Positions 1 to 7,059 are shown, counted from the stretch's first letter. The stretch is 8,708 nt of DNA from Ignavibacteriota bacterium (GCA_003151215.1 PLXB01000113.1:903-9610); one strand, 5' to 3'. Numbers and translations are program-made. Notes: generated by a model not told the origin, from the letters alone.

Positions 1-89
1 AGGATACGATTCCGAATTAAAGTTACCGTGAAATACTACGTAAAGAGTATAAAAAGTAAAGCGATAGAAATCACATGAATCTCATGAGC

Positions 90-1172
90 TTAAAAGGCTT
101 TCTCATCCTTCCATTCGGTACGAATTTCCTGAGACTGTGTAAAGAGTATATGATCGTGGAAGTAATGAGTAAGCAGGAAACAGAGAATTACCATGTAATA
201 ACACTGGTCGAAGGTCAGGTGATGATATTGTTGTGTCAGTATCAGCAAGCCAATAACAGAAATTGCCGTAAGAGCAGCAAGCATGGTAAACCCATAAAAA
301 CGATACCATTTACCAGGCTCAGAGAGTCTGCGTACTGCGGGATTTGAGATTTCTCCGCGATCATATCTGAGCCTATTGATATACCATGTCAAGCCAAGAT
401 ACTGGAAAGAATGCCAGGAATTAAGTCCTTGAAATGCTACATCCAGTTCATGAAAAAACGGTGTAAAGAACGTTGCTAATATTGTTACCGTAATTAGGAT
501 CGTCTTGGGAATATTGCCGATGCCGAGTTGAAATTCACGAATAGTTTTCGCAATATAAAGAATAAACGAGATCGCAAAAATTCCACTTGCAAGCCACCAG
601 ACAATATCCACTTTCAAGAATTCGGGGAAATATAGAACTTGCTGACCGACGGTAAACGTATTGTGAGTAAACTTATACATTGCCATGGGATATAAGGCGG
701 AAAGAACAACAGCATAATCAATAGTACGCGAATACTTTGTTAGAAGCGAACGCTGGCGTTCATTATAGCAATCGACAATGAAAATGATCTGATGCAGAAC
801 GTGAATACTTGCCCAAAAAAAGAAGAATGTTAGAAGATAGGTAAAATGAAAGATAGCAGAGTAGATAACGAGCGAAGGAATAATGATCGCCATTGGAATG
901 ATGGTCCAATAACGTCTACGGAATTTCGGCTCAAGAAGAGTTCTGGTATAAGTAGCATACATGTGAGGGCCGCCGATCGCGAAGGCAATAATTGTATTGA
1001 CAGTGTTGCGGGCAAGGTCCGGATTAAAACCAATAGCCCTCCCCAAGTAGTAGGTGCTATATGGTACAAACATCAGTAGCACAGAAAGTGAAACCCACGT
1101 CAAATCCCACCGGGGCGATTTAAGCCAGAGCGATGAATGTCTTGGAGTGGAATCAATTGCAAGCGTAGTCAT
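90..1172 (-). CDS. Polytopic membrane protein with conserved-looking histidine motifs, function unknown
   Basis: I do not recognise a named family with confidence. From the chosen start the protein has 360 residues and about eight or nine hydrophobic segments (roughly 25-45, 58-73, 90-110, 112-134, 152-166, 190-209, 222-240, 294-313 and 325-340), so it should sit in the inner membrane. Histidines cluster at segment ends: GGPH (H70), HVLHQ (H124, H127), FFHELD (H241), NSWHSFQYL (H254) and HYFHDH (H336, H339, H341). This pattern suggests a membrane metal site, as in integral-membrane oxygenases or desaturases, and loosely recalls Brp/Blh carotene-cleaving proteins; that comparison is inference. 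The frame stays open upstream to an ATG at 1298. I chose 1172 because a consensus -7 box (1205-1212) lies between the two starts, and the extra 42 residues are basic and look non-conserved. There is no clear ribosome binding site. It is divergent from the S1 gene. Confidence 0.75.
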   Translation of the reverse strand: MTTLAIDSTPRHSSLWLKSPRWDLTWVSLSVLLMFVPYSTYYLGRAIGFNPDLARNTVNTIIAFAIGGPHMYATYTRTLLEPKFRRRYWTIIPMAIIIPSLVIYSAIFHFTYLLTFFFFWASIHVLHQIIFIVDCYNERQRSLLTKYSRTIDYAVVLSALYPMAMYKFTHNTFTVGQQVLYFPEFLKVDIVWWLASGIFAISFILYIAKTIREFQLGIGNIPKTILITVTILATFFTPFFHELDVAFQGLNSWHSFQYLGLTWYINRLRYDRGEISNPAVRRLSEPGKWYRFYGFTMLAALTAISVIGLLILTQQYHHLTFDQCYYMVILCFLLTHYFHDHILFTQSQEIRTEWKDEKAF

Positions 1173-1204
1173 ACGTTTCTTGGAAATACGGATACTCCCT
1201 AATA

Positions 1205-1212
1205 CAAATTTA
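1205..1212 (-). promoter_or_regulatory. Bacteroidota-type -7 promoter element for the membrane protein gene
   Basis: The minus strand reads TAAATTTG, an exact match to TAnnTTTG, the -7 element used by the main sigma factor in Bacteroidota. Its near edge is 32 nt before the ATG at 1172, leaving a short leader. No convincing -33 TTTG is visible at the usual 19-21 bp. The box lies inside the longer open frame that starts at 1298, which argues for the 1172 start. Confidence 0.5.
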
Positions 1213-1343
1213 CGACAAAAAAGTCCCGATATTACTTTTTTTATTAGAAAACGATGATTCGGTTCTCCAAGTCTTGGAAATAGGAGCTGTTTGCTCATGT
1301 AAATAGCTATAACCGAAAAAAAAGCTAAGGGATGTTTTTCCTC

Positions 1344-1351
1344 TAACTTTG
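1344..1351 (+). promoter_or_regulatory. Bacteroidota-type -7 promoter element for the S1 gene
   Basis: TAACTTTG matches TAnnTTTG exactly and lies 87 nt upstream of the ATG at 1439. A second, one-base-shorter relative (TAATTTG, 1365-1371) lies just downstream and could be an alternative. Either gives a fairly long leader for the S1 messenger. No clear -33 box was found. Confidence 0.45.
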
Positions 1352-1378
1352 GTTTTCTCTCTCCTAATTTGAAAAGCG

Positions 1379-1415
1379 GCTGCTGGCTGATAGCCTGATT
1401 CCCTCTGGATGCAGC
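1379..1415 (+). promoter_or_regulatory. Possible folded leader of the S1 mRNA
   Basis: In the leader before the S1 start, GCTGC (1379-1383) can pair with GCAGC (1411-1415). This encloses a small hairpin GGCT-GAT-AGCC (1385-1395). The stems are short and no known riboswitch or leader family is recognised. In proteobacteria S1 represses its own translation through a structured leader, so a similar role is conceivable but is inference. Confidence 0.2.
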
Positions 1416-1438
1416 TCAATTGATGAAAGAATACTATT

Positions 1439-2719
1439 ATGTTAAACCAAAACGAAGAGATCGAACCTACTGAAATTACCGCTATTCCTGAAGCTTCAAC
1501 AGATGAGACTCCCCTAGTGGAATCGGAACCTCTTCCCGAAAGAGCATCGGGACCACTCGACCCTTATGAAAAGCTTCGTCGTTCCCGCGAAATTATTAAC
1601 GCAAAAGTCATCAAGTGGGCGAATAACGGACTAGAGGTTGAACTTGAAGGCGGAGTGAAAGCCTCGATGCCAAATAATCATATTGATCTTGACCCTGACC
1701 GCAATATTGCGAAATATTTCGGCAAAACCGTGCCTGTACGCATTATTAATCTAAAAAAGGAATACGGGCACCCGTCCATCAGCGTTTCCCATCGCTCCGT
1801 CTTGGAAGACGACCTGAAGAAAGCTTCGAAAGAAACACTTGAGACAATGAATGTCGGCGATGTAATTGAGGCAAAGGTTAAGGCATTTAATATTAAAGAT
1901 GTCATTGTCGATCTTGGCCCCGGAGTAGATGCATTCATTCATGGAAGGGATCTTTCGTGGGAAAATTTTAATCACCCATACGAAATAGTCAAGCGCGGAC
2001 AAACGATCTCCGCCAAAGTGTTGCAGATCGATAAGAAACACCGGAGAATCCAACTCGGTATCCGGCAACTCACGCCCGATCCGTATTTAGAGAGCTTCGG
2101 AAAATTTCATGAGGGAGACCGGGGAAATGCAAAAGTTTTGAGCATTAACGATTTTGGCGCTGAAGTTAGTATTTCCGATAACATCACTGCCTTCCTTTCT
2201 ATTTCTGAAATTTCATGGGAAAGAATTTCTTCGGTTGCATCGGAAGTGAATAATGGCGATGAATTCGAAGTGCAAATCTTAAGTGTCGATCCGAAGAAAA
2301 GACGAATTACCGTTTCGAAAAAACGCCTGATCGAAAATCCGGTACGCCAGCGTGAAGAGAAATATAAGATCGGCAGCGATCATAATGGCACGATCAAAGA
2401 AATTACCAAAGGTGGAATTGTTGTTAGTTTCGGAGACGGCAACGAAGGTTTTGTACCCCGCCGCGAACTCAGTCATGACCGCATCGAGCGATTGGAAGAT
2501 GTCTTCAAAAAAGATAAACCGATCGAAGGTCTACGCGTTATTGAATATGACCGTAGAGATGGCAAGATCACACTTTCTTTCATCGCTGCTGAAAAAGAGG
2601 CGCAGCGCAATACTCTAAAAAATTATCGTGCAACACCAAAGGGTTCGAGCTTCTCATTAGGCGAGCTTGGATCATTAAAAGAAAAGCTCGAGCAGGCGGA
2701 AGCCAAAAGGTTAGAATAA
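1439..2719 (+). CDS. rpsA: 30S ribosomal protein S1-like, four S1 RNA-binding domains
   Basis: This is an OB-fold RNA-binding protein of the ribosomal protein S1 family, expected to bind mRNA on the 30S subunit and help initiation, which matters where Shine-Dalgarno sequences are scarce. It has 426 residues. An acidic, Glu/Thr/Pro-rich N-terminal segment (about 1-40) is followed by four S1 repeats at about 51-120, 138-208, 223-294 and 309-382, and a charged tail ends in a short predicted helix (about 408-426). Repeats show typical S1 signatures such as VDAFIHGRDLSW (domain 2), AFLSISEISW (domain 3) and EGFVPRRELS (domain 4), each ending in a basic strand like KKRRITVSKKR. Many S1 proteins of this group have six repeats, so this is a short version; it could be the only S1 or a paralogue. 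The ATG at 1439 has only a weak purine stretch (GAAAG) about 10 nt upstream. It is monocistronic, divergent from the gene on its left and convergent with the one on its right. Confidence 0.85.
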   Translation: MLNQNEEIEPTEITAIPEASTDETPLVESEPLPERASGPLDPYEKLRRSREIINAKVIKWANNGLEVELEGGVKASMPNNHIDLDPDRNIAKYFGKTVPVRIINLKKEYGHPSISVSHRSVLEDDLKKASKETLETMNVGDVIEAKVKAFNIKDVIVDLGPGVDAFIHGRDLSWENFNHPYEIVKRGQTISAKVLQIDKKHRRIQLGIRQLTPDPYLESFGKFHEGDRGNAKVLSINDFGAEVSISDNITAFLSISEISWERISSVASEVNNGDEFEVQILSVDPKKRRITVSKKRLIENPVRQREEKYKIGSDHNGTIKEITKGGIVVSFGDGNEGFVPRRELSHDRIERLEDVFKKDKPIEGLRVIEYDRRDGKITLSFIAAEKEAQRNTLKNYRATPKGSSFSLGELGSLKEKLEQAEAKRLE

Positions 2720-2785
2720 GCAGTTTTTTTAAATTCGAGCTCGCCCGCAGACCTGATAAGTGTTGCCAACTCTCAACATTCCTAC

Positions 2786-2820
2786 GAGAAACAAGTCATG
2801 TTTTCTCACCGCCATTTTTT
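2786..2820 (+). terminator. Weak candidate terminator downstream of the S1 gene
   Basis: GAGAAACA (2786-2793) can pair with TGTTTTCTC (2799-2807) with one bulged T around a five-base loop. Six T residues follow at 2815-2820, but seven bases separate them from the stem, so it is not a textbook intrinsic terminator. The 191-bp convergent spacer 2720-2910 holds nothing else I can name, apart from an AT-only inverted repeat over the phosphatase stop codon. Confidence 0.25.
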
Positions 2821-2906
2821 ATTCTGAAAATAGGAACAAGAACGTATCCGCAGAAAAAGTTAGCGATGAGAAAACTGCACTCAATGACGATTCAAGTTTC
2901 ACCAAC

Positions 2907-2928
2907 TTTATTATTTAACAATAATAAA
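2907..2928. repeat. AT-only inverted repeat over the phosphatase stop codon
   Basis: TTTATTATT (2907-2915) and AATAATAAA (2920-2928) form a perfect 9-bp inverted repeat around a four-base loop, covering the last codons and stop of the phosphatase gene. With only A-T pairs the hairpin would be weak. It may be a by-product of AT-rich codons rather than a functional site. Confidence 0.2.
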
Positions 2929-4776
2929 CGAGGTTGAATGAACTTGATTTCCGCAGTAAATGATACAGTAATACGTACCTGTACAAAGAGAATTTGTAGG
3001 AATGGTTGTAGAAAATTCACCAGATGAAAGTGGCCCTTCAAAAGAAGCGACTTCTACTCCGTTTGAAGAAAAAACTTTTATTTCTACCGGCGATTGATTT
3101 ATAATTGTAAATTGAATCGTGGCAGAAGTAATTGCCGGATTTGGGAAAATCTGAATTACGTCTTTACTATTGCCAACAGTACTTTTTTGCACGGAAAGTT
3201 TAAGGCTGCTCACTCTGCCTTCGATCAGTGGTTTGATTGTATCACGTTTCGAAACATACCCTGAAACGACTTGAAACTCAGACGTATCACTATAGATTTT
3301 CAGATCACTGATAGGAATTCCGACGGTACCAAGAAAGAGCGCAGCAAATTCATTTGCAGCAATCGTATACATTTTCCCTGTATCGAGTAATGTGTTCGCG
3401 ATCATCACAGAACGCAGACGGCTATATTGCGGCGCAGTCGGATCATAATTATATTTCATCCCCGATGCTTGGACAAGGAATTCATCATTCTGTTCAATAT
3501 CTGAAAGACCGAACTCCAATCCTTCCGCAAGGGCAGCGCCTGACATCTTGAACGTAGCGAGCCTGTACCCCAAGCCATTATCAGTGTTATAACCATATCC
3601 GATCATCCGGAAAATATCCGCACCGACAACGGGACCGTGATATAATTTATCTGCCGTTGAACCGCCAACTTCGATGGCAACGTCTGCTCCCGTCAATGCG
3701 CGGAATGCATCGGTAACAAGATTGCCGACCGGCGTATCATGATTTCCTTCCGAAGTCAGGTTCTCAGCCACCTCATCAAAATCATTAAACGCATAGGTCA
3801 GCTTTTGTGAATACACCGGGCCGAACATCACTTCGACACCTTTTATTAATGTATCTATAAGAGCTTTCGTCTGCGGTTCTTCAGGAATATTTTCATCAAG
3901 CGGGATGAGTGTATAATCAAGAAATTTTACATTTGTACCATTAACAACAAGATGGATTTTTCCTATAAACGAATAATGCGCTCCGGCTTGCACGATCGGA
4001 ATCGTATCCCCCGAAATATTCACTACCTGCCTCGGAGTCTGGAATACATAATGATCGTGTCCACCGATAATCATCGTGATCCCAGGCACAGATTTTGCAA
4101 TAAGTGAATCAAGAACATATCCTAAATGCGAGAGCAACAGTATCACATTGCATCCTTTTTCTTTCAGCGTATCTACCATTGCCAGAGATATTTGAATCAA
4201 ATTTGTATCCAGAAAAGCCGGTGAAGGCTGTGAGAGTTGATTTGTTGAAGGTGTAGTCAATCCGAAGATCCCGATCTTGGCTACGCCATACATCTTTATA
4301 GTATAGGATTGAATATATTTTTTCAATCCCAGAACAGAGGAATCTTCGAGTACACAATTCGCTGATAGAAATGGAAAAGTAGATATTCCAGTGAATGCCG
4401 TATCCAAGACTTGTTTCAAGGTAGCGGGAGTCAAATCGAATTCATGATTGCCGACCGTCATTGCATCAAGCCCGAGAGCTGAAAGAATACGAAGTTCCGG
4501 TACTCCGAAATAGGCATTATAAAAAATGTCGCCGACAGAAAAATCTCCTGCATGAAGTGTGAGTACATTTCTCTCCGTCATTTTTGTTAGACCAATAACA
4601 GTTGCTGCACGTGCAATACCACCCCGCGTGCCTTTAAGATCAGTCGTGCGCGGCCCATACGGAGCAAGTCCTGAATGTGAGTCGTTCATATGTAGAATAG
4701 TTATTGTATCTGTCTGTGCAAATAACGCGCTATATGATAGAATAAAGAAGAAGCAAAAAGAAATAATTGTTTTCAT
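2911..4776 (-). CDS. Secreted 5'-nucleotidase/UshA-family metallophosphatase with T9SS sorting domain
   Basis: This is an exported two-metal phosphoesterase, 621 residues. The signal peptide is about 1-20 (ALFA before Gln21). The N-terminal calcineurin-like domain carries every expected metal-site motif: MNDSH (D32, H34), GDFSVGD (D78), GNHEFD (N110, H111, D114), LLSHLG (H217) and GGHDH (H240, H242). A 5'-nucleotidase C-terminal domain follows (about 330-515, starting near TPVGNLVTDAFR). The last 80 residues (IFPNPAITSATIQF through GTYY to a basic end) form a T9SS type A sorting domain, predicting passage through the outer membrane and release or surface anchoring. The substrate-binding loops are atypical: the usual GGGIR and GGDGY motifs are not present, so the substrate may not be an ordinary nucleotide. 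The start ATG follows a 37-bp spacer after the barrel gene upstream, without a Shine-Dalgarno, so co-transcription is likely. Family assignment is firm; substrate is unknown. Confidence 0.9.
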   Translation of the reverse strand: MKTIISFCFFFILSYSALFAQTDTITILHMNDSHSGLAPYGPRTTDLKGTRGGIARAATVIGLTKMTERNVLTLHAGDFSVGDIFYNAYFGVPELRILSALGLDAMTVGNHEFDLTPATLKQVLDTAFTGISTFPFLSANCVLEDSSVLGLKKYIQSYTIKMYGVAKIGIFGLTTPSTNQLSQPSPAFLDTNLIQISLAMVDTLKEKGCNVILLLSHLGYVLDSLIAKSVPGITMIIGGHDHYVFQTPRQVVNISGDTIPIVQAGAHYSFIGKIHLVVNGTNVKFLDYTLIPLDENIPEEPQTKALIDTLIKGVEVMFGPVYSQKLTYAFNDFDEVAENLTSEGNHDTPVGNLVTDAFRALTGADVAIEVGGSTADKLYHGPVVGADIFRMIGYGYNTDNGLGYRLATFKMSGAALAEGLEFGLSDIEQNDEFLVQASGMKYNYDPTAPQYSRLRSVMIANTLLDTGKMYTIAANEFAALFLGTVGIPISDLKIYSDTSEFQVVSGYVSKRDTIKPLIEGRVSSLKLSVQKSTVGNSKDVIQIFPNPAITSATIQFTIINQSPVEIKVFSSNGVEVASFEGPLSSGEFSTTIPTNSLCTGTYYCIIYCGNQVHSTSFIIVK

Positions 4777-4813
4777 ACGTTGTAAGTTTATAAATATGTG
4801 AAGTTATAGTTCT

Positions 4814-5401
4814 TTATGGTAAAATGGTTATGCCAAAATTCAAGCCAATATTTGATCCTGAGTATTCTCCTCCTTCTGAATTGGAATAGGATTGCCTCCG
4901 ATATTCTATTTCCGTTCGAATAGCTGCATGAGTGCCGATAAGGAATTTCATTCCTGCTCCGGCGGCAAAAATTGTAACGCTACTTTCATTACTTCCTTGG
5001 TTTTCCACAATAAATGATCCGATTGCCGGAAGTTGCAACCCATTAGAAATTCCGTATCCTATCCGGACAAATGGAGCGTATGTTTTTTCAGTGAAGGCGA
5101 ATGTATAAGAAAGATTCGCCACACCTGATAGTCCTGAGCTTCCACTGCCGTTTTCCGGATCAATAATGGTTATACCAAGTTCCGGCTCGAATGAAAGACC
5201 CTCAAGAATATAATAACCGGGCATGATTGAAAGATTGATGATTGTAGTGGAAGAAGATCTTGTGTAAGGCACAGTTGACTCTGTGAATGAGCCAAATCCA
5301 CCAAGCAGAGAAAGCTCGACGCTCCCTTTTTTGAATTGTGCAAATGCCGGTGATGCATTTATGCCGGCAAGGAATGTGATGATAATGATAGCTTGTTTCA
5401 T
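4814..5401 (-). CDS. Small exported beta-barrel protein, probable outer-membrane porin-like
   Basis: This is a 195-residue protein with a signal peptide (about 1-21, cleavage after AFA and before Gln22). The mature part is made of alternating hydrophobic/polar strands separated by Gly/Ser/Asn-rich turns, for example VELSLLGGFGSF, LSFEPELGITI, YAPFVRIGYGIS, TIFAAGAGMKFLIG and AIRTEIEYRRQ. This resembles an eight-stranded outer-membrane beta-barrel of the OMP_b-brl/OmpA-like type. It ends GLNFGITILP, lacking the usual aromatic last residue. The start at 5401 is preceded by a consensus -7 box (5437-5444) and has no Shine-Dalgarno. The phosphatase gene follows after 37 bp, so the two probably share a transcript. 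Ligand or function cannot be inferred. Confidence 0.75.
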   Translation of the reverse strand: MKQAIIIITFLAGINASPAFAQFKKGSVELSLLGGFGSFTESTVPYTRSSSTTIINLSIMPGYYILEGLSFEPELGITIIDPENGSGSSGLSGVANLSYTFAFTEKTYAPFVRIGYGISNGLQLPAIGSFIVENQGSNESSVTIFAAGAGMKFLIGTHAAIRTEIEYRRQSYSNSEGGEYSGSNIGLNFGITILP

Positions 5402-5436
5402 AATATGTATTTAAGAAAGGATGAAAAATGACTTTG

Positions 5437-5479
5437 CAAAAATATTTTTTGGGAAGTTTGAATTGTCTTGAGTTGGTCA
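5437..5479 (-). promoter_or_regulatory. Promoter C: -7 box with two 11-bp-spaced TGACAA-like half-sites
   Basis: On the minus strand the box TATTTTTG (5437-5444) matches TAnnTTTG exactly, and 35 nt separate it from the ATG at 5401. Upstream of it, read on the plus strand, are TTGTCT (5463-5468) and TGGTCA (5474-5479), each one mismatch from TTGTCA and exactly 11 bp apart. The first lies 18 bp beyond the -7 box, where the -33 region would be. The arrangement repeats at 6205 and 7095 with stronger half-sites. Any third repeat here is degenerate. Confidence 0.45.
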
Positions 5480-5487
5480 CAGAATCA

Positions 5488-6168
5488 TTAATATGCATAC
5501 GTTAACCCCATCACAAGGATCACAGGTGGGCCGCCGATCCAGCTATTCTGACTGGCTAGCTTTATGCCGCTCAACACCAGTCCGACTTCTGCCTGCGCTA
5601 CGAGATGATCGGTAATTGGCTGAGTTGCTCCGGTCTGGATGGTATTCCAAATACCCCCTTTGAAGCCTGGGCCCATCATTTCGTTATTATCTTTTTCCAA
5701 ACCGAAAGTTTTGCCCAGTGAATGTGCACAGCAAGCGCCTACAGCACCAATACCCGCCCACATTCTTCTACCACAGTCACGAGTATATTCAATGTTGAAA
5801 GCCGGCCAGGCAAGAAACCATGGTTCGCCACCCAGTTCGTGAGTTAGCGGATAATAAAAGACCGGCGAACGAAAGTATATGCGCAGATTATCTTCAGGCT
5901 GGCTAATAATTGTGCGAATGCGAATGCCATAGCCTTCAACTGCAGGGGTCTGCCCGTACATAAAGCCGATCGTTGTCTTATCGGAAATGCCGTACGCATA
6001 CTCGGCAATTCCGACATACGGAATTCCTGTTGTAAGTGTCACCATCGAATGCCCCTCACCGGTAAAAAGATAATCAGGCGAATGAACAATGCAGGTTTGA
6101 GCAGATACCAGTGAACATAAAAATGTAGTTGTTAACATTGCGATTAAAATGCGAGATGAGTTTTTCAT
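5488..6168 (-). CDS. Exported protein of unknown function, probable outer-membrane beta-barrel
   Basis: The product has 226 residues and I do not recognise a family. The signal peptide is about 1-23 (cleavage after VSA and before Gln24); C18 and C26 do not fit a lipobox, so it is not an obvious lipoprotein. The mature chain has repeated amphipathic strands (SMVTLTTGIPYVGIAEYAYGI, KTTIGFMYG, IRIRTII, LRIYFRSPVFYY, VAQAEVGLVLSGIKL) and ends MGLTYAY, an aromatic terminus typical of proteins inserted by the BAM machinery. Four cysteines remain after cleavage (C26, C132 and adjacent C146-C147), unusual for a barrel and possibly disulfide-bonded or metal-binding. It has its own promoter (-7 box at 6205-6212) and no Shine-Dalgarno. 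A three-codon ATG-ACA-ATA-TGA frame overlaps its start codon. It sits between two other small barrel genes that share the promoter layout. Confidence 0.7.
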   Translation of the reverse strand: MKNSSRILIAMLTTTFLCSLVSAQTCIVHSPDYLFTGEGHSMVTLTTGIPYVGIAEYAYGISDKTTIGFMYGQTPAVEGYGIRIRTIISQPEDNLRIYFRSPVFYYPLTHELGGEPWFLAWPAFNIEYTRDCGRRMWAGIGAVGACCAHSLGKTFGLEKDNNEMMGPGFKGGIWNTIQTGATQPITDHLVAQAEVGLVLSGIKLASQNSWIGGPPVILVMGLTYAY

Positions 6169-6204
6169 ATTGTCATTGAAAAAATGTAACTAAATTTTCT
6201 TCTA

Positions 6205-6273
6205 CAAAAATGGCGAATTAGAAGTCCGGGTTTGTCACAGAATTTTAAGAGGTTTGTCAAAAGATTGTCATGG
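6205..6273 (-). promoter_or_regulatory. Promoter A: -7 box with an 11-bp lattice of TGACAA half-sites
   Basis: On the minus strand a CATTTTTG box (6205-6212, one base off TAnnTTTG) lies 36 nt before the ATG at 6168. Further upstream, read on the plus strand, perfect TTGTCA hexamers sit at 6232-6237, 6254-6259 and 6265-6270; a degenerate TTTTAA occupies the vacant 11-bp slot at 6243-6248. The last hexamer contains the TGA stop of the preceding gene. The block aligns without gaps to 7095-7163 (52 of 69 identical), including 14 identical bases at the -7 end and 13 at the far end. Confidence 0.55.
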
Positions 6274-7059
6274 AAGTATTCCAAGTTCCAGACCGACACT
6301 TACTCCAGAAGTTCCTCCGTTTCCGATCTCCGCCCAGCCTGAAACCGAGAGCCCGATCCACGATGAAAATTTTACAAGCATGTGAAGTGAAACCGGGATA
6401 GTGATATTCACATCGGATTCAATTGAAGAAGTGTACTGATACCAGCTTTCCGGCTGTGAGGTAGGGATAAATAGAATCCACCCGGTCCCTTGCTGAGTGA
6501 CTTGTGTGCAATTGTGATACTGTACGTAATTCCTAGTAACTGCTGCCAGACCTATCAAGGGCATCAGAACGATGGTCCCTTTTGCATAACTAAAAACTTT
6601 GCCCACAATCAGTGAGAATTCATTAATCCCATCTAAAGTAGTTGCCAAATCAGCTACAGGGCTGCTGATCGGATTCCCGTTAGGAAACCATCCGGCAAAT
6701 AACGGAACACCCCACGCAGTTGCCGGAGTATTATTCTGGCGCGGGTCTCCACCGTATTGCCGATAGTCTCCCTGGATCACCCAATTCCCTACTCCAATAT
6801 CAAAACCAAGGCTGAACTGTAATTTTGGAATATTAGCCGCACCGAATTCTCCTCTGAATCCTATATAAAGTTTTTCCGGTTGTGAAGTAAGAGTATGCCC
6901 CAGGTTTATCAAAGTGTCAGAATTATATTTCAATTGTAAGTTAGCACTCGTATCTCCTCTAAATGGCTTTATTATTTGAGCCAATTGTGCTTTTACTCTG
7001 CTGTTCAGAAAAAAAATAGTTGCAAAAATAGTCAAGAGAATTGATATTATTTTGGGCAT
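6268..7059 (-). CDS. Exported protein of unknown function, probable outer-membrane beta-barrel
   Basis: The product has 263 residues and no family is recognised. A long hydrophobic signal peptide (about 1-24, cleavage after VKA and before Gln25) leads into a mature chain rich in amphipathic strands and glycine/asparagine turns: KLYIGFRGEFG, KLQFSLGFDIGVGNWVIQGDYRQYG, EFSLIVGKVFSYAKGTIVLMPLIGLAAV, VNITIPVSLHMLVKF and WIGLSVSGWAEIG. This is the look of an outer-membrane barrel. It ends SVGLELGILP, echoing the LGITILP-like end of the barrel encoded at 4814-5401, so the two may be distant relatives. The gene is preceded by promoter B (7095-7163) and lacks a Shine-Dalgarno. It is the first gene after the regulator/kinase pair and is separated from it by a hairpin, so it probably forms its own transcript. 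Confidence 0.7.
   Translation of the reverse strand: MPKIISILLTIFATIFFLNSRVKAQLAQIIKPFRGDTSANLQLKYNSDTLINLGHTLTSQPEKLYIGFRGEFGAANIPKLQFSLGFDIGVGNWVIQGDYRQYGGDPRQNNTPATAWGVPLFAGWFPNGNPISSPVADLATTLDGINEFSLIVGKVFSYAKGTIVLMPLIGLAAVTRNYVQYHNCTQVTQQGTGWILFIPTSQPESWYQYTSSIESDVNITIPVSLHMLVKFSSWIGLSVSGWAEIGNGGTSGVSVGLELGILP

Noticed and set aside
74..86. CATGA-ATC-TCATG inverted repeat near the left edge
   Set aside because: A 5-bp stem with a 3-base loop is too small to call; nothing else was seen in 1-89.
75..347. Plus-strand open frame of 90 codons
   Set aside because: It lies almost wholly antisense to the membrane protein gene, and its product has no recognisable domain or plausible composition.
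1173..1298. Extended N-terminus of the membrane protein from an ATG at 1298
   Set aside because: A consensus promoter box lies inside it and the extra 42 residues are basic and unlike the rest; the ATG at 1172 fits better.
2731..2760. GAGCTC palindrome and T-run just after the S1 stop codon as a terminator
   Set aside because: The T7 run (2724-2730) comes before the palindrome rather than after it, and upstream pairing is only about 3 bp.
4777..4813. A separate promoter for the phosphatase gene
   Set aside because: No TAnnTTTG box or TTGTCA repeat is present in the 37-bp spacer or the adjacent gene end; read-through from promoter C is simpler.
6165..6176. Three-codon frame overlapping the start of the gene at 5488-6168 (ATG ACA ATA TGA, minus strand)
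   Set aside because: So short a frame arises easily by chance, and there is no ribosome binding site; it is mentioned only as a curiosity in the gene entry.
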